Origin: an uncultured Pelagibacteraceae bacterium
Lineage (GTDB): Bacteria; Pseudomonadota; Alphaproteobacteria; Pelagibacterales; AG-422-B15
Assembly: GCA_902619105.1 (NCBI GenBank)
Contig: CACNCV010000004.1
Coordinates: 24,357-88,356, forward strand
Reading direction: 5' to 3'
Length of the DNA: 64,000 nucleotides
The position numbers and the translations under genes were made by a program. Positions 1 to 10,567 of this stretch are shown one piece after another; position 1 is the stretch's first letter, and each line of letters starts with the position of its first letter. Under the pieces are notes generated by a model. That model was not told the origin of the DNA and ran no database searches. It saw nothing but the letters and a program-made list of their open reading frames with translations.

Positions 1-1
1 A

Positions 2-1099
2 AAGAATTATTTTATTAAGTCTGGATTTAATTATATTGAACTTCCATTGCTGTTTGATGCGGATATATTTTTTGAAACTTCAGGTGAAGAAATTAGAAGA
101 AAGATGTATTCGTTTACTGATACTTCAGGAAAAGAAAAATGTTTGAGACCAGACATGACTGTACCAACATGTCAAAATTTTATTGAAAGTAATAATAAAT
201 CCAGTGAGTCAAAGTTATGTTACAGCGGTCCTGTATTCAGATCATCCAATGAGTTATCAAATAATTCCATTGAATTAAATCAGTCTGGTATTGAGATCAT
301 TTTTTCTGAAAAAAATTTAAATAATATACATGAGATGGATGCGTACATTTTAAAGACAGCTGAAGATACAATGTGTCAATTAAATATTGATAACTATAAA
401 ATTAAAATTGGTAGCATTAAACTATTTAATCAGTTTATCAACAAATTAGAGCTGCCAATTAGATGGAAACAGAGATTAGTAAGACATTTTTTTAGAAGAA
501 AATATTTCGGGAGTTTACTTGATAGGTTGGGTGAAGGTGTAGGGTATGATAATGAAAAAAAGCATAGCATGCTTCAAGAAAAATTTAATATAGATGACGT
601 ATCTGACAAAGGCTTGACAGATTTAATTAATAAACAAAATGCTCGAGGATTAGGTGCTCGAACTGTTAAGGAAATAGTTGATCGATTTCAATTAAAAAGC
701 CTTAATGTAATAAGTCAGAAAGATGGAAAAAAAATTGTTGATTTAATAAATAATTTTTTAAAATTAAGTTGTAACCTTTCGGAATTTCCATCACTGCTTC
801 GCGAATTTACTAAATCAAATAATGTTTCTTCGTTTGAGAGTGAAGTAGAGGAAATGGAGAATTTTGTGAATGCTGTATCAGAAAAAAGTAATATAGAAAA
901 ATATTATTTTGATAATGACTTTGGTCATTCAATTGAATTCTATGACGGCATGATGTTTGAAATTTATAATCCTGATAATCAAAGTGAATTAATTAGTGGA
1001 GGGCGGTATGATAAATTGCTTATAGATTTAGGCTCTAAATCGAACTTATCAGCAGTAGGATTTGCAACTAATAATAACAATATAATTGAGCTGATTTAG
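2..1099 (+). CDS. hisZ: ATP phosphoribosyltransferase regulatory subunit HisZ (5' truncated by window edge)
   Basis: A class II histidyl-tRNA-synthetase-like protein without synthetase function, which partners short-form HisG in the first step of histidine biosynthesis. About 365 residues are visible. The reading frame is open to the window edge, and the residues before the first possible start (ending FNYIELPLLFDAD) already look like the family, so the gene begins outside. The synthetase-type motif ISGGRYDKLL near the C-terminus and the motif-2-like block RPDMTVPT near the N-terminus support the fold. hisG follows after 2 bases, the usual HisZ-HisG pairing. A true HisS is less likely because of this neighbour and the divergent middle region. 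Confidence 0.88.
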   Translation, partial: KNYFIKSGFNYIELPLLFDADIFFETSGEEIRRKMYSFTDTSGKEKCLRPDMTVPTCQNFIESNNKSSESKLCYSGPVFRSSNELSNNSIELNQSGIEIIFSEKNLNNIHEMDAYILKTAEDTMCQLNIDNYKIKIGSIKLFNQFINKLELPIRWKQRLVRHFFRRKYFGSLLDRLGEGVGYDNEKKHSMLQEKFNIDDVSDKGLTDLINKQNARGLGARTVKEIVDRFQLKSLNVISQKDGKKIVDLINNFLKLSCNLSEFPSLLREFTKSNNVSSFESEVEEMENFVNAVSEKSNIEKYYFDNDFGHSIEFYDGMMFEIYNPDNQSELISGGRYDKLLIDLGSKSNLSAVGFATNNNNIIELI

Positions 1100-1101
1100 G
1101 A

Positions 1102-1803
1102 ATGAATATACAAAATAAACTTCGGATTGCATTGCCAAGTAAAGGTAGATTGAGAACAGACATGGAGTCTTTGTTTGAAGAAAAAAAAATAATTTTTAGT
1201 AATCTTGAAAATGATAGAGAGTATATTGCAGCAATAGAGGGTCTTGATAATGCAATTGTTTATTTCTTAAGTGCTAAAGAAATTACAAATCGACTTGATG
1301 AAGGATCCATTCATGTTGGTTTAACTGGTGACGATTTAGTACAAGAAAAAATAACTAATTATAACCAGAAGGTTTCAAAAAAACTTAAGTTAAATTTTGG
1401 TAAAGCAAATTTAGTTGTTGCTATACCAGAAATATGGATTGACGTAATGACAATGGCCGACTTAGAAGAAATCTGCCATTTGCACAGAACTAAATTCTCT
1501 AAAAGACTAAGAGTTGCAACAAAGTATAAGAATTTAACAAATGAATATTTTTCAAATTGTGGGGTTGTTGATTATAGGACTGTAGAAAGTGATGGATCAA
1601 CCGAGAGCGCTCCATTCAATGGCTTTGCAGAAATAATTACTGACATCACATCATCAGGAGAAACATTAAGAGCTAATAATCTAAGAGTACTTGATGATGG
1701 ACTTATACTAGAGTCGTCTGCAAACATTTTTACTTCAAATGTAGCTGAGTGGAATAAAAATTTAGAAAATACACTCAATTATTTTATAGATAGGATTTCA
1801 TAA
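1102..1803 (+). CDS. hisG: ATP phosphoribosyltransferase catalytic subunit, short form
   Basis: Condenses ATP with PRPP to give phosphoribosyl-ATP, the committed step of histidine synthesis. At 233 residues it is the short type that lacks the C-terminal regulatory domain and needs HisZ, which lies directly upstream. The N-terminal block RIALPSKGRL and the PRPP-binding loop ESDGSTESAP (residues 162-171) are clear. The start follows the hisZ stop by 2 bases, with an AGGA immediately before the ATG. The gene runs into a strong intrinsic terminator, so hisZ-hisG is the end of its transcription unit. Confidence 0.93.
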   Translation: MNIQNKLRIALPSKGRLRTDMESLFEEKKIIFSNLENDREYIAAIEGLDNAIVYFLSAKEITNRLDEGSIHVGLTGDDLVQEKITNYNQKVSKKLKLNFGKANLVVAIPEIWIDVMTMADLEEICHLHRTKFSKRLRVATKYKNLTNEYFSNCGVVDYRTVESDGSTESAPFNGFAEIITDITSSGETLRANNLRVLDDGLILESSANIFTSNVAEWNKNLENTLNYFIDRIS

Positions 1804-1830
1804 AAAAACCCGGCTAGGCCGGGTTTTTTT
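1802..1830. terminator. Bidirectional intrinsic terminator between hisG and groEL
   Basis: A perfect stem CCCGGC / GCCGGG (1809-1814 and 1818-1823) with a three-base loop is flanked by seven A on the left and a run of T on the right. It can therefore stop transcription on both strands, serving the convergent hisG (plus) and groEL (minus). It is the only GC-rich stem followed by a T-run that I found in the window. Confidence 0.93.
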
Positions 1831-1853
1831 AGATTAGCTTTAATGAGCTCAAC

Positions 1854-3518
<1,665 letters not shown>

Positions 3519-3525
3519 TTAATAT

Positions 3526-3840
3526 TTATTTTTTCTTTTTTGATTTAGATTTTGTATCTATAACGCCCATGATGTCTGACTCTTTCATAATACAGAGTTC
3601 TTCACCATCAACCTTTACTTCTGTTCCAGACCACTTACCAAAAAGAACGATATCGCCAACCATTAGATCAAGCGGTGTTACTTTACCATCTTCACTTTTA
3701 GTTCCATTTCCGACGGCTACAATTTGGCCTTCTTGAGGTTTTTCCTGAGCAGTGTCTGGTATGATAATACCGCCTGCCGTTTTCTCTTCAGTATCCAGTC
3801 TTCTAACGAGTACACGATCGTGTAAAGGTCTAAAATTCAT
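3526..3840 (-). CDS. groES: Co-chaperonin GroES
   Basis: The lid of the GroEL chamber. It has 104 residues, with the family start [12 protein letters not shown], the mobile-loop region [18 protein letters not shown] segment, and the roof/core block [21 protein letters not shown]. It is slightly longer than the common 95-97 residues because of a lysine/serine-rich tail (SKSKKKK). A Shine-Dalgarno TAGGAG precedes the ATG (about 3848-3854). It is the first gene of groES-groEL and is preceded by a strong promoter. Confidence 0.97.
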   Translation of the reverse strand: MNFRPLHDRVLVRRLDTEEKTAGGIIIPDTAQEKPQEGQIVAVGNGTKSEDGKVTPLDLMVGDIVLFGKWSGTEVKVDGEELCIMKESDIMGVIDTKSKSKKKK

Positions 3841-3885
3841 GTCTTAATCTCCTAAATATGTTTGCACAAAGCTTAATTACCTAGG

Positions 3886-3915
3886 CATATAGTGATCTAG
3901 GGCAAGTGTGTCAAG
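3886..3915 (-). promoter_or_regulatory. Promoter of groES-groEL, RpoH/sigma70-like
   Basis: Read on the minus strand, CTTGACA (3909-3915) is followed after 17 bases by TATATG (3886-3891), giving TTGACA-N17-TATATG. The CTTGAC element also fits the -35 described for alphaproteobacterial heat-shock sigma RpoH. The expected start is near 3879, leaving a leader of about 38 bases that carries the groES Shine-Dalgarno. I see no CIRCE repeat (TTAGCACTC/GAGTGCTAA), so HrcA control is not supported. The assignment of the sigma factor is inference. Confidence 0.6.
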
Positions 3916-3967
3916 GGGTGGAAAAAATTTTGGAATTATTAAAAAAACGAGTATTTTCAATAATTTG

Positions 3968-4735
3968 CTATTGTTCTGATTCACCGCCATCAATTACGAT
4001 GTTTTGACCAGTCATAAAAGATCCAGCTTCAGAAGCCAAATATACTGCAGCGCCTGCAATTTCGTCAGGCATTCCTATCCTTTTTAAAGCTGCTTTGGCA
4101 GTCATAGATTTTAAAATACTCTCGTTCTCCCATAAAGCTCTGGCAAAATCAGTTTTTATTAAACCGGGTGAGATACAATTTGCACGAATATTATCTCTTC
4201 CATATTCCACTGATATATTTCTTGCCAACTGGGAATCCGCAGCTTTTGATATAGCATAAGCACCCAACATGCTGTTGCCGCGCAAACCTGCGATCGAGGA
4301 AATAATTATAATTGAACCATTTTTCATTTTGATCATATCTGGGAGTACCTCATTACAGAGCCAAAAATTACTTTGCACGTTTGACTTCATTATTTTTTCA
4401 AACGCCTCGTCAGGTATATTATTTGATGGTCCAAAATATGGATTGATTGCAGCATTACATACAAGAGTGGAAATATTGCCACAGAAGTCTAACGATTTTT
4501 TGTAAAGATTTTTTAATTGCTCTTTGTCCGAAATATTACATGAAATTGCCGTTGCATGTCCCTCTCCAAATGTATCATTTATCTCTTTAGCGACTGCTTC
4601 ACATGCATCAAGCTTTCGACTTGTGATAATGACTTTTGCACCATGCTCTGCCATTCTGTAGGCTATAGCTTTGCCTATTCCTCTCGAAGATCCTGTGATT
4701 ATAGCATTTTTACCTTTTAGGTTAAAAAGTGTCAT
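3968..4735 (-). CDS. Short-chain dehydrogenase/reductase (SDR), 255 aa
   Basis: A classical SDR oxidoreductase: NAD(P)-binding motif TGSSRGIG (residues 14-21), the NAAI motif at about 94-97, catalytic Ser147 and Tyr160-x3-Lys164. The C-terminal block SFMTGQNIVIDGG is typical of FabG-like and gluconate-5-dehydrogenase-like members. The substrate cannot be read from sequence. It lies upstream of groES but is separated by 127 bases holding the groES promoter, so it is probably independent. It is divergent from the HAD gene at 4800 with 64 bases between them. Its neighbours give no pathway clue. Confidence 0.85.
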   Translation of the reverse strand: MTLFNLKGKNAIITGSSRGIGKAIAYRMAEHGAKVIITSRKLDACEAVAKEINDTFGEGHATAISCNISDKEQLKNLYKKSLDFCGNISTLVCNAAINPYFGPSNNIPDEAFEKIMKSNVQSNFWLCNEVLPDMIKMKNGSIIIISSIAGLRGNSMLGAYAISKAADSQLARNISVEYGRDNIRANCISPGLIKTDFARALWENESILKSMTAKAALKRIGMPDEIAGAAVYLASEAGSFMTGQNIVIDGGESEQ

Positions 4736-4799
4736 TTAATAAAATATCATAATAATTTATAAGAAGATTATAAATTTATAGGATAATTTCAATATAATT

Positions 4800-5654
4800 A
4801 TGGAAATTAAAAAAATCGTAAGTGCTACTGAATTTTCACTTTCTTATAGAATCATACTTTGTGATCTTTGGGGCGTTATTCATAATGGTGTTGAAGTATT
4901 CTCTAATGCAAAATCCTATCTTGAGGCAATGAAGGAAAATAATATTGATGTTTATTTGATTTCTAATGCCCCGAGACCTGAAGCAGTAGTAAGAAATGGA
5001 TTAATAAATAAACTTAATCTCAATCCTGAATTATTTAAAAAAATTTATACTTCAGGCGATACAGGCACGCAGTACATAAATTCTAAAGTTCATGGACAAT
5101 CATATTATCATTTGGGACCAGAAAAAGATTATGATTTGTTAGAAAATATTAATATCGAAAAAACTAATGACATAGAGTCCTCAGAATTTGTTGTCTGTAC
5201 AGGCTTATATAATGACAACGATGAACACCCAGAAGACTATAAAAATATTTTTGAGGATTTTCTTAAACAAAATTTAGAAATAGTATGTGTTAATCCAGAT
5301 GAAATAGTCTACCGAGGTCAGGCTCGCATATATTGTGCAGGCGCTCTTGGAAAATATTACGAAAAACTAGGAGGTAAAGTAACTTACTACGGAAAACCTT
5401 ATCCAGAAATATATGATTTTGTAATGACTGATTTATTGTCTAAAGATACAACAAATAAAAAAGAAATATTAGCTATAGGCGATAGCCTTAAAACAGATTG
5501 CTTAGGGGCACACAACTCGGATTTAGATTTTTTATTTATAAAAAATGGTATTCATAAAACTGAAATTGCAAATGATGACGATTTAGTAAGAATATCAAAA
5601 GCTAATTTACCTGAAACTTGCAAAACTCTAATGTATACTGAAATTTTAAATTAA
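4800..5654 (+). CDS. HAD-superfamily hydrolase, TIGR01459-like
   Basis: A HAD-type phosphatase of the NagD/CUT subgroup. HAD motif I is DLWGV (Asp22), with tryptophan in place of the usual second Asp, as is known for this alphaproteobacterial family. Motif II is in LISNAPRP; the lysine motif is near YGKPYPEIYDFV; motif IV is AIGDSLKTDCLGA. 284 residues is the family's normal length. The substrate is unknown. It opens a seven-gene run and is followed by ribF after 7 bases, a conserved alphaproteobacterial neighbourhood. There is no Shine-Dalgarno before the ATG. Confidence 0.85.
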   Translation: MEIKKIVSATEFSLSYRIILCDLWGVIHNGVEVFSNAKSYLEAMKENNIDVYLISNAPRPEAVVRNGLINKLNLNPELFKKIYTSGDTGTQYINSKVHGQSYYHLGPEKDYDLLENINIEKTNDIESSEFVVCTGLYNDNDEHPEDYKNIFEDFLKQNLEIVCVNPDEIVYRGQARIYCAGALGKYYEKLGGKVTYYGKPYPEIYDFVMTDLLSKDTTNKKEILAIGDSLKTDCLGAHNSDLDFLFIKNGIHKTEIANDDDLVRISKANLPETCKTLMYTEILN

Positions 5655-5661
5655 TTAAAAA

Positions 5662-6621
5662 ATGAAAGTTTTTAAAAGTTTAAATAGAAGATCATTAAAT
5701 TATACAAAGAATTCTGTATTAATTATTGGAAATCTTGATGGAGTTCATAAAGGGCACCAATCAATAATTAATTCAGCAAAAAAAATTGCAAATAAACAAA
5801 AAACAAAAATAGGTGTGTTACTTTTTGATCCGCATCCACGGAAATATTTTAACAAAAATATTAAAAGTTTCTTATTAACAGAGTTGAACGAACGTCTCGA
5901 AATCTTAAAATCTTACGGTATCGATTATGCAATAATAATAAAATTTAATAAAAGAATATCCTCTATGACACCTAATGACTTTTGTAAAAAAATATTACTT
6001 AGAGGAATATCAATGAAATATATTTTAGTTGGTAAAAATTTTAAATTTGGTAATAAACGATCAGGCGACTATAAGTTTCTTCTTAATTTTGGTAAAGAAA
6101 ATCAATTTTACGTAAACCCAGTGAAATTATTAAAAACACCAAATCATCTTTTTAATAAAACAAAGATGAAAATATATTCGTCTACAAATATTAGAAAACT
6201 TATTTCAAACGGTAATGTAAAATTGGCAAAAAATTTTTTGGGAAACAATTTTAGTATAACGTCAAAAGTTATAAAAGGAGATCAACGAGGCCGAAAAATT
6301 GGTGTTCCAACTGCTAATCTAAATATAAATGAATACGTGGCACCAAAATATGGAGTATATGCTATTGAAGCCTCATTCCTTAAAAATTCAAAGAAAAGAA
6401 CTCTGAAAGGAATTGCGAATTTTGGTATCAGACCAACATTTCATAAGAACACTGAAATTTTAGAAGTTCATCTATTTAGATTTAAATTGAATATTTATAA
6501 TTCTTTGCTAAAAGTCGACTTTGTTGAATTTATAAGGCATGAAAAGAAATTTTCAGGAGTAGAGGCCTTAAAAAAACAACTAAAATCAGATATATCTAAA
6601 GCACAGAAAATTCTAAATTAA
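5662..6621 (+). CDS. ribF: Bifunctional riboflavin kinase / FAD synthetase
   Basis: Makes FMN and then FAD from riboflavin. The N-terminal adenylyltransferase domain carries the HIGH-like nucleotide-binding motif GNLDGVHKGH (23-32) and FDPHPRKYF. The C-terminal riboflavin kinase domain (from about 195) has KGDQRGRKIGVPTANL, PKYGVYA and GIANFGIRPTF. 319 residues is normal. It is very lysine- and asparagine-rich, reflecting the AT content. It sits between the HAD gene and ileS in a tightly spaced unit. There is no Shine-Dalgarno before its ATG. Confidence 0.95.
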   Translation: MKVFKSLNRRSLNYTKNSVLIIGNLDGVHKGHQSIINSAKKIANKQKTKIGVLLFDPHPRKYFNKNIKSFLLTELNERLEILKSYGIDYAIIIKFNKRISSMTPNDFCKKILLRGISMKYILVGKNFKFGNKRSGDYKFLLNFGKENQFYVNPVKLLKTPNHLFNKTKMKIYSSTNIRKLISNGNVKLAKNFLGNNFSITSKVIKGDQRGRKIGVPTANLNINEYVAPKYGVYAIEASFLKNSKKRTLKGIANFGIRPTFHKNTEILEVHLFRFKLNIYNSLLKVDFVEFIRHEKKFSGVEALKKQLKSDISKAQKILN

Positions 6622-6626
6622 GCAAA

Positions 6627-9440
6627 ATGAACACTACAAATGATAAAATAGACTTTAGTGAAACTCTATTTTTACCAAAGACATCTTTTGCTATGCGTGC
6701 TGGCCTGCCTGAGCAAGAGCCAAAAATTCTAGATGGATGGTCAAAGGATAATATTTATAAAAAATTAAGGGAAAAATCAAAAAGTAGAAAAAAATTCGTA
6801 TTACATGATGGCCCTCCTTACGCTAACGGCCATTTACACATGGGGCACGCCCTGAATAAAATACTAAAAGACTTTGTTATAAGATCACAACAAATGCTTG
6901 GAAATGATAGTTCTTACATTCCTGGCTGGGATTGTCATGGCTTGCCAATTGAGTGGAAAATAGAAGAACAATATAGAGAACAGGGAAAGAATAAAGATGA
7001 TGTCGATATTATAAAATTTAGAAAAGAATGCAGAGAATTTGCTGAAAAATGGATTGATATACAAAGAGAAGAATTTATTCGCTTAGGAATAAATGGAGAT
7101 TGGTACTCTCCCTATACTACAATGTCATATGAGGCAGAGTCTATAATTGTAAGAGAATTTTTTAAGTTTCTTGAGAACGAAAGTTTATATCGTGGGTCAA
7201 AGCCTGTTATGTGGTCAACTGTTGAAAAGACTGCATTAGCTGAAGCTGAGATTGAATATAAAGAACATAAATCAACAACTATCTGCGTGAAGTTCCCAGT
7301 AAAAGAGAGTTCAGATGCAAATTGTCAAGATGCATCCGTAATTATATGGACTACAACTCCATGGACAATTCCAGGAAACAGAGCAATTGCTTACAGTAAA
7401 TCAATAACGTATTCAATGTTTGAAGTAGTAAGTTTAGAAGAACACAGTACTTTACAAGTTGGAGATAAAATTATAATTGCAGATGAACTTTTAGATAATG
7501 TAAAAGTTCAATGCAAAATTAGAGAATTAAAAAAAATATCAGAAGTAAAAAACTTAGACAAAATTATTTGTAATCACCCTTTTAAAAAATCTGGTTATGA
7601 TTTTGAGGTAAGAATTTTTGATGCTGATTTTGTTACTTTGGAGCAAGGCACGGGTTTTGTTCATATAGCACCAGGCCATGGAGCTGATGACTATAATTTG
7701 GGTATTACAAATGGTATCGAAGTACCTGATACAGTAGATGAAAATGGTGAATACTTTTCCCACGTACCCTTATTTAATGGTAAAAAGATTTTTAATGAAG
7801 ATGGATCAGATGCCGATGCAAATGTAGCAGTTATCATTGAGCTAAAAAAGCATGAAAATTTAGCAGGTAAGGGTTCATTGCGTCATAGCTATCCTCATTC
7901 ATGGAGATCAAAAGCTCCTGTCATCTTTAGAAATACTCCACAATGGTTCATCAGTATGGAAAAAAATCAATTGAGAGAAAAAGCGTTGAACGAAATTGAA
8001 AAGGTTAAATGGTATCCAAAACAGGGAAAAAATAGAATTTATTCAATGATTGAAGAAAGACCTGATTGGGTAGTATCAAGACAACGGGCATGGGGCGTAC
8101 CTTTATCTATCTTTTACAATATTAAAACAGGAAAGCCGCTGGTTGATAAAGAAATAAATGAAAAAATTATTAAACTTTATGAAAATGAAGGGTCAGATGC
8201 TTGGTTTAAATATTCAAAAGAAGAATTATTAGGTTCAAATTATAATCCGGAAGAATATAAAAAAGTTAATGATATTTTAGATGTATGGTTTGACTCAGGC
8301 TGTACACATGCATTTGTTTTAGATGGAAAAAATGATCAAATCTGGCCAGCATCTATTTATCTTGAAGGAACAGATCAACACAGAGGTTGGTTTCATTCAT
8401 CACTTTTAGAATCTTGTGGAACAAGAGGAGTTGCGCCTTATGAGTCTGTTTTAACTCATGGATTTATACTTCATGAAGATGGCTTAAAGATGAGTAAATC
8501 ATCATCCAATACAGTATCGCCAGCAGAGGTCATTGAAAAGTCAGGTGCTGACATACTAAGGCTCTGGGTAGCAAGCAGTGATTACTCTGAGGATTTAAAG
8601 ATCGGGCCTGAAATCATAAAAAGCAACATTGATAGCTATAGAAGACTTCGCAATACACTTCGTTTTATTTTAGGTAATTTATCAGATTTTGACCAAGACG
8701 AGAAAGTATCTGTGGATGAACTTGATGAATTAGATTTATATATTTTATCAGAATTAGAGAGTTTAAAAAAAGAAGTTATCTCAAACTATAAAATATTTGA
8801 GTATCAAAAAGTTTTTTCTGCGATATTTAATTTTTGTACAAACGACTTATCATCTTTCTATTTTGATGTAAGAAAAGATACTCTTTATTGTGATTCAAAA
8901 AATAACAAAGTAAGAAAATCTACTCGCACTGTTCTAGATATTTTATTTCACGACTTATTAAGTTTGCTTGCACCAATACTTTGTTTTACCACTGAAGAAG
9001 CCTGGCAAAGTCGATTTGGATTTGAAAACAGCATACATGAAAAAGATTTTCCAAAATTAAATGATACTTTAATAAATAAAAATTTATCAACTAAATGGGC
9101 AGTGTATAAAAAATTAAGAAAGGTCATTAACGGAGCAATCGAAGTGAAGAGAAAAGAAAAAGTTCTTGGATCCAGCCTTGAAGCCTCTGTTAAACTTTAC
9201 ATATCAAAAGATGAAATCGAAAAGATTGACCAAAAAGTATTAGAAAATATTTCAATTATTAGTGAATTAGAAATTGTAAATGAAAAGCCCTCAAGTGACA
9301 GCTTTATATCTGAACTAGATAAAGACATCGGAGTGCATGTAAGTAAAACCGATGGTGAAAAATGTGAGCGCTGTTGGAAATATTTTTCTAATTTAAAAGG
9401 TAACGTTTGCGATAGATGTCAAGAAGTGCTTAGTAAATGA
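6627..9440 (+). CDS. ileS: Isoleucyl-tRNA synthetase
   Basis: Charges tRNA-Ile. It is a class I synthetase of 937 residues with DGPPYANGHLHMGH (HIGH motif HMGH at 71-74), GWDCHGLPIEWKIE, the editing-domain block TTPWTIPGNRAI, KMSKS at 621-625, and a C-terminal zinc knuckle CERCW...CDRCQ. This is the bacterial type with a zinc finger. It starts 6 bases after ribF without a Shine-Dalgarno, and its last four bases overlap the lspA start (ATGA). Confidence 0.98.
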   Translation: MNTTNDKIDFSETLFLPKTSFAMRAGLPEQEPKILDGWSKDNIYKKLREKSKSRKKFVLHDGPPYANGHLHMGHALNKILKDFVIRSQQMLGNDSSYIPGWDCHGLPIEWKIEEQYREQGKNKDDVDIIKFRKECREFAEKWIDIQREEFIRLGINGDWYSPYTTMSYEAESIIVREFFKFLENESLYRGSKPVMWSTVEKTALAEAEIEYKEHKSTTICVKFPVKESSDANCQDASVIIWTTTPWTIPGNRAIAYSKSITYSMFEVVSLEEHSTLQVGDKIIIADELLDNVKVQCKIRELKKISEVKNLDKIICNHPFKKSGYDFEVRIFDADFVTLEQGTGFVHIAPGHGADDYNLGITNGIEVPDTVDENGEYFSHVPLFNGKKIFNEDGSDADANVAVIIELKKHENLAGKGSLRHSYPHSWRSKAPVIFRNTPQWFISMEKNQLREKALNEIEKVKWYPKQGKNRIYSMIEERPDWVVSRQRAWGVPLSIFYNIKTGKPLVDKEINEKIIKLYENEGSDAWFKYSKEELLGSNYNPEEYKKVNDILDVWFDSGCTHAFVLDGKNDQIWPASIYLEGTDQHRGWFHSSLLESCGTRGVAPYESVLTHGFILHEDGLKMSKSSSNTVSPAEVIEKSGADILRLWVASSDYSEDLKIGPEIIKSNIDSYRRLRNTLRFILGNLSDFDQDEKVSVDELDELDLYILSELESLKKEVISNYKIFEYQKVFSAIFNFCTNDLSSFYFDVRKDTLYCDSKNNKVRKSTRTVLDILFHDLLSLLAPILCFTTEEAWQSRFGFENSIHEKDFPKLNDTLINKNLSTKWAVYKKLRKVINGAIEVKRKEKVLGSSLEASVKLYISKDEIEKIDQKVLENISIISELEIVNEKPSSDSFISELDKDIGVHVSKTDGEKCERCWKYFSNLKGNVCDRCQEVLSK

Positions 9441-9952
9441 TACAAACCATTGGAAGATTTATATTTTTAATACTAGTTATTTTTGCAGCTGATCAACTCT
9501 CAAAGTTTTATGTAATCAATGTTTATAACATTGATGTATCAAATCTCAGTTCACAATATTTAACATCAATAAATAAATATCTTAATTTTCACTTGATATG
9601 GAATAAGGGCTTTGCATTTGGAATATTTCAAAATGAAATTTCGATGGTTAATTATATTTTTATGTTTGTTATGGCCATAATTGCTATAGCAGTATTTTTT
9701 TATGCAATAAGTATTAATAAAAAAATTTATTATTATGGATTTAGTTTAATTATAGGAGGAGCGTTGGGTAACTTGCTCGACAGATATCAATATTCTGCCG
9801 TATTAGACTTTATAGATTTACATTATAACAATTATCATTGGTATGTATTCAATATAGCTGATATAAGTATCACGCTTGGCTGTATTTTGATTATTTTACT
9901 TGAGTTGTTCTCAAAAAAAGAAAATGATAAGACCGTTAAAAATGATACGTAA
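9437..9952 (+). CDS. lspA: Lipoprotein signal peptidase LspA (signal peptidase II)
   Basis: An inner-membrane aspartic protease that removes signal peptides from prolipoproteins. It has 171 residues and four hydrophobic segments; the motifs are AADQLSK near the N-terminus, NKGFAFGIF (56-64), GNLLDR followed by DFID (catalytic Asp124) and FNIAD (Asp142). The gene overlaps ileS by 4 bases, and its 3' end overlaps the next gene, which itself encodes a predicted lipoprotein and so a likely substrate. Confidence 0.96.
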   Translation: MIQTIGRFIFLILVIFAADQLSKFYVINVYNIDVSNLSSQYLTSINKYLNFHLIWNKGFAFGIFQNEISMVNYIFMFVMAIIAIAVFFYAISINKKIYYYGFSLIIGGALGNLLDRYQYSAVLDFIDLHYNNYHWYVFNIADISITLGCILIILLELFSKKENDKTVKNDT

Positions 9953-10556
9953 TTATTTAATTATATTTTTTTTATTAATTTTTGCTGCTTGTACTAATAA
10001 TACAGTCAGAGATTACACATCATTAAAGCAAAAAGCACTAGAGATACCTCCTGATTTTGAACTAACCCCACCAGTTGTTGGTGAAGAGGAAGTAGAGGAG
10101 GCCGCGCCTACAGGTGAGTCAGCCGAAGATATTCAAGACATCATTACACAAGACTCATCCACCAGCGTGCCTAGTAATGCCGATACATCATCCTTAGACG
10201 AATTTATTGATAATAATTTTGGAAACGAGGATCAAAATATAAATAATTCGACTTTACCTGAGGATCCTATTAATGACGTAATTGAAGATCCACTTGTTGA
10301 AAGCAATGAATTAGACGTTGTAACAAATGACGATAGCATTTTAGATACAACTGATAATATTGGTTTAAGCGAGGAAGAGTTTTTGGAAGGAATATCAAAC
10401 ACAGATGAAATTACAACACTTCCTGAAGAAGATCAGCTTAAACCCGAAATAATTGATGAAACAATGTATGATGATGCTCCTAGTTTTGATGAAAACGAAG
10501 ATTTGAATGATCTTCTTAACAGGGTGGATGACTTACTTAACTCATATTCAAATTAA
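9924..10556 (+). CDS. DUF3035-like acidic outer-membrane lipoprotein
   Basis: A short, hydrophobic signal peptide ends in the lipobox IFAAC, so the mature protein should be a lipoprotein of about 190 residues. After the lipobox comes LKQKALEIPPDFELTPP, the recognisable block of the DUF3035 family that commonly follows lspA in alphaproteobacteria. The rest is strongly acidic and low in complexity (Asp, Glu, Asn, Ser). I chose ATG 9924; ATG 9942 is an alternative and also leaves a complete signal peptide. Either start overlaps the lspA 3' end. The role is not established here; some alphaproteobacterial relatives are described as BAM-associated. Confidence 0.75.
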   Translation: MIRPLKMIRNYLIIFFLLIFAACTNNTVRDYTSLKQKALEIPPDFELTPPVVGEEEVEEAAPTGESAEDIQDIITQDSSTSVPSNADTSSLDEFIDNNFGNEDQNINNSTLPEDPINDVIEDPLVESNELDVVTNDDSILDTTDNIGLSEEEFLEGISNTDEITTLPEEDQLKPEIIDETMYDDAPSFDENEDLNDLLNRVDDLLNSYSN

Positions 10557-10567
10557 TTATTCTATAA

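Noticed and set aside
47..1099. hisZ starting at the TTG at position 47
   Set aside because: The frame is open to the window edge, and the codons before 47 already read as family-like HisZ sequence, so the true start lies outside the window.
3841..3967. CIRCE operator upstream of groES
   Set aside because: I looked for TTAGCACTC and its inverted copy GAGTGCTAA in the gap and did not find them.
4793..4798. TATAAT just before the HAD gene as a -10 box
   Set aside because: It ends one base before the ATG at 4800, so transcription would start inside the gene; no -35 fits.
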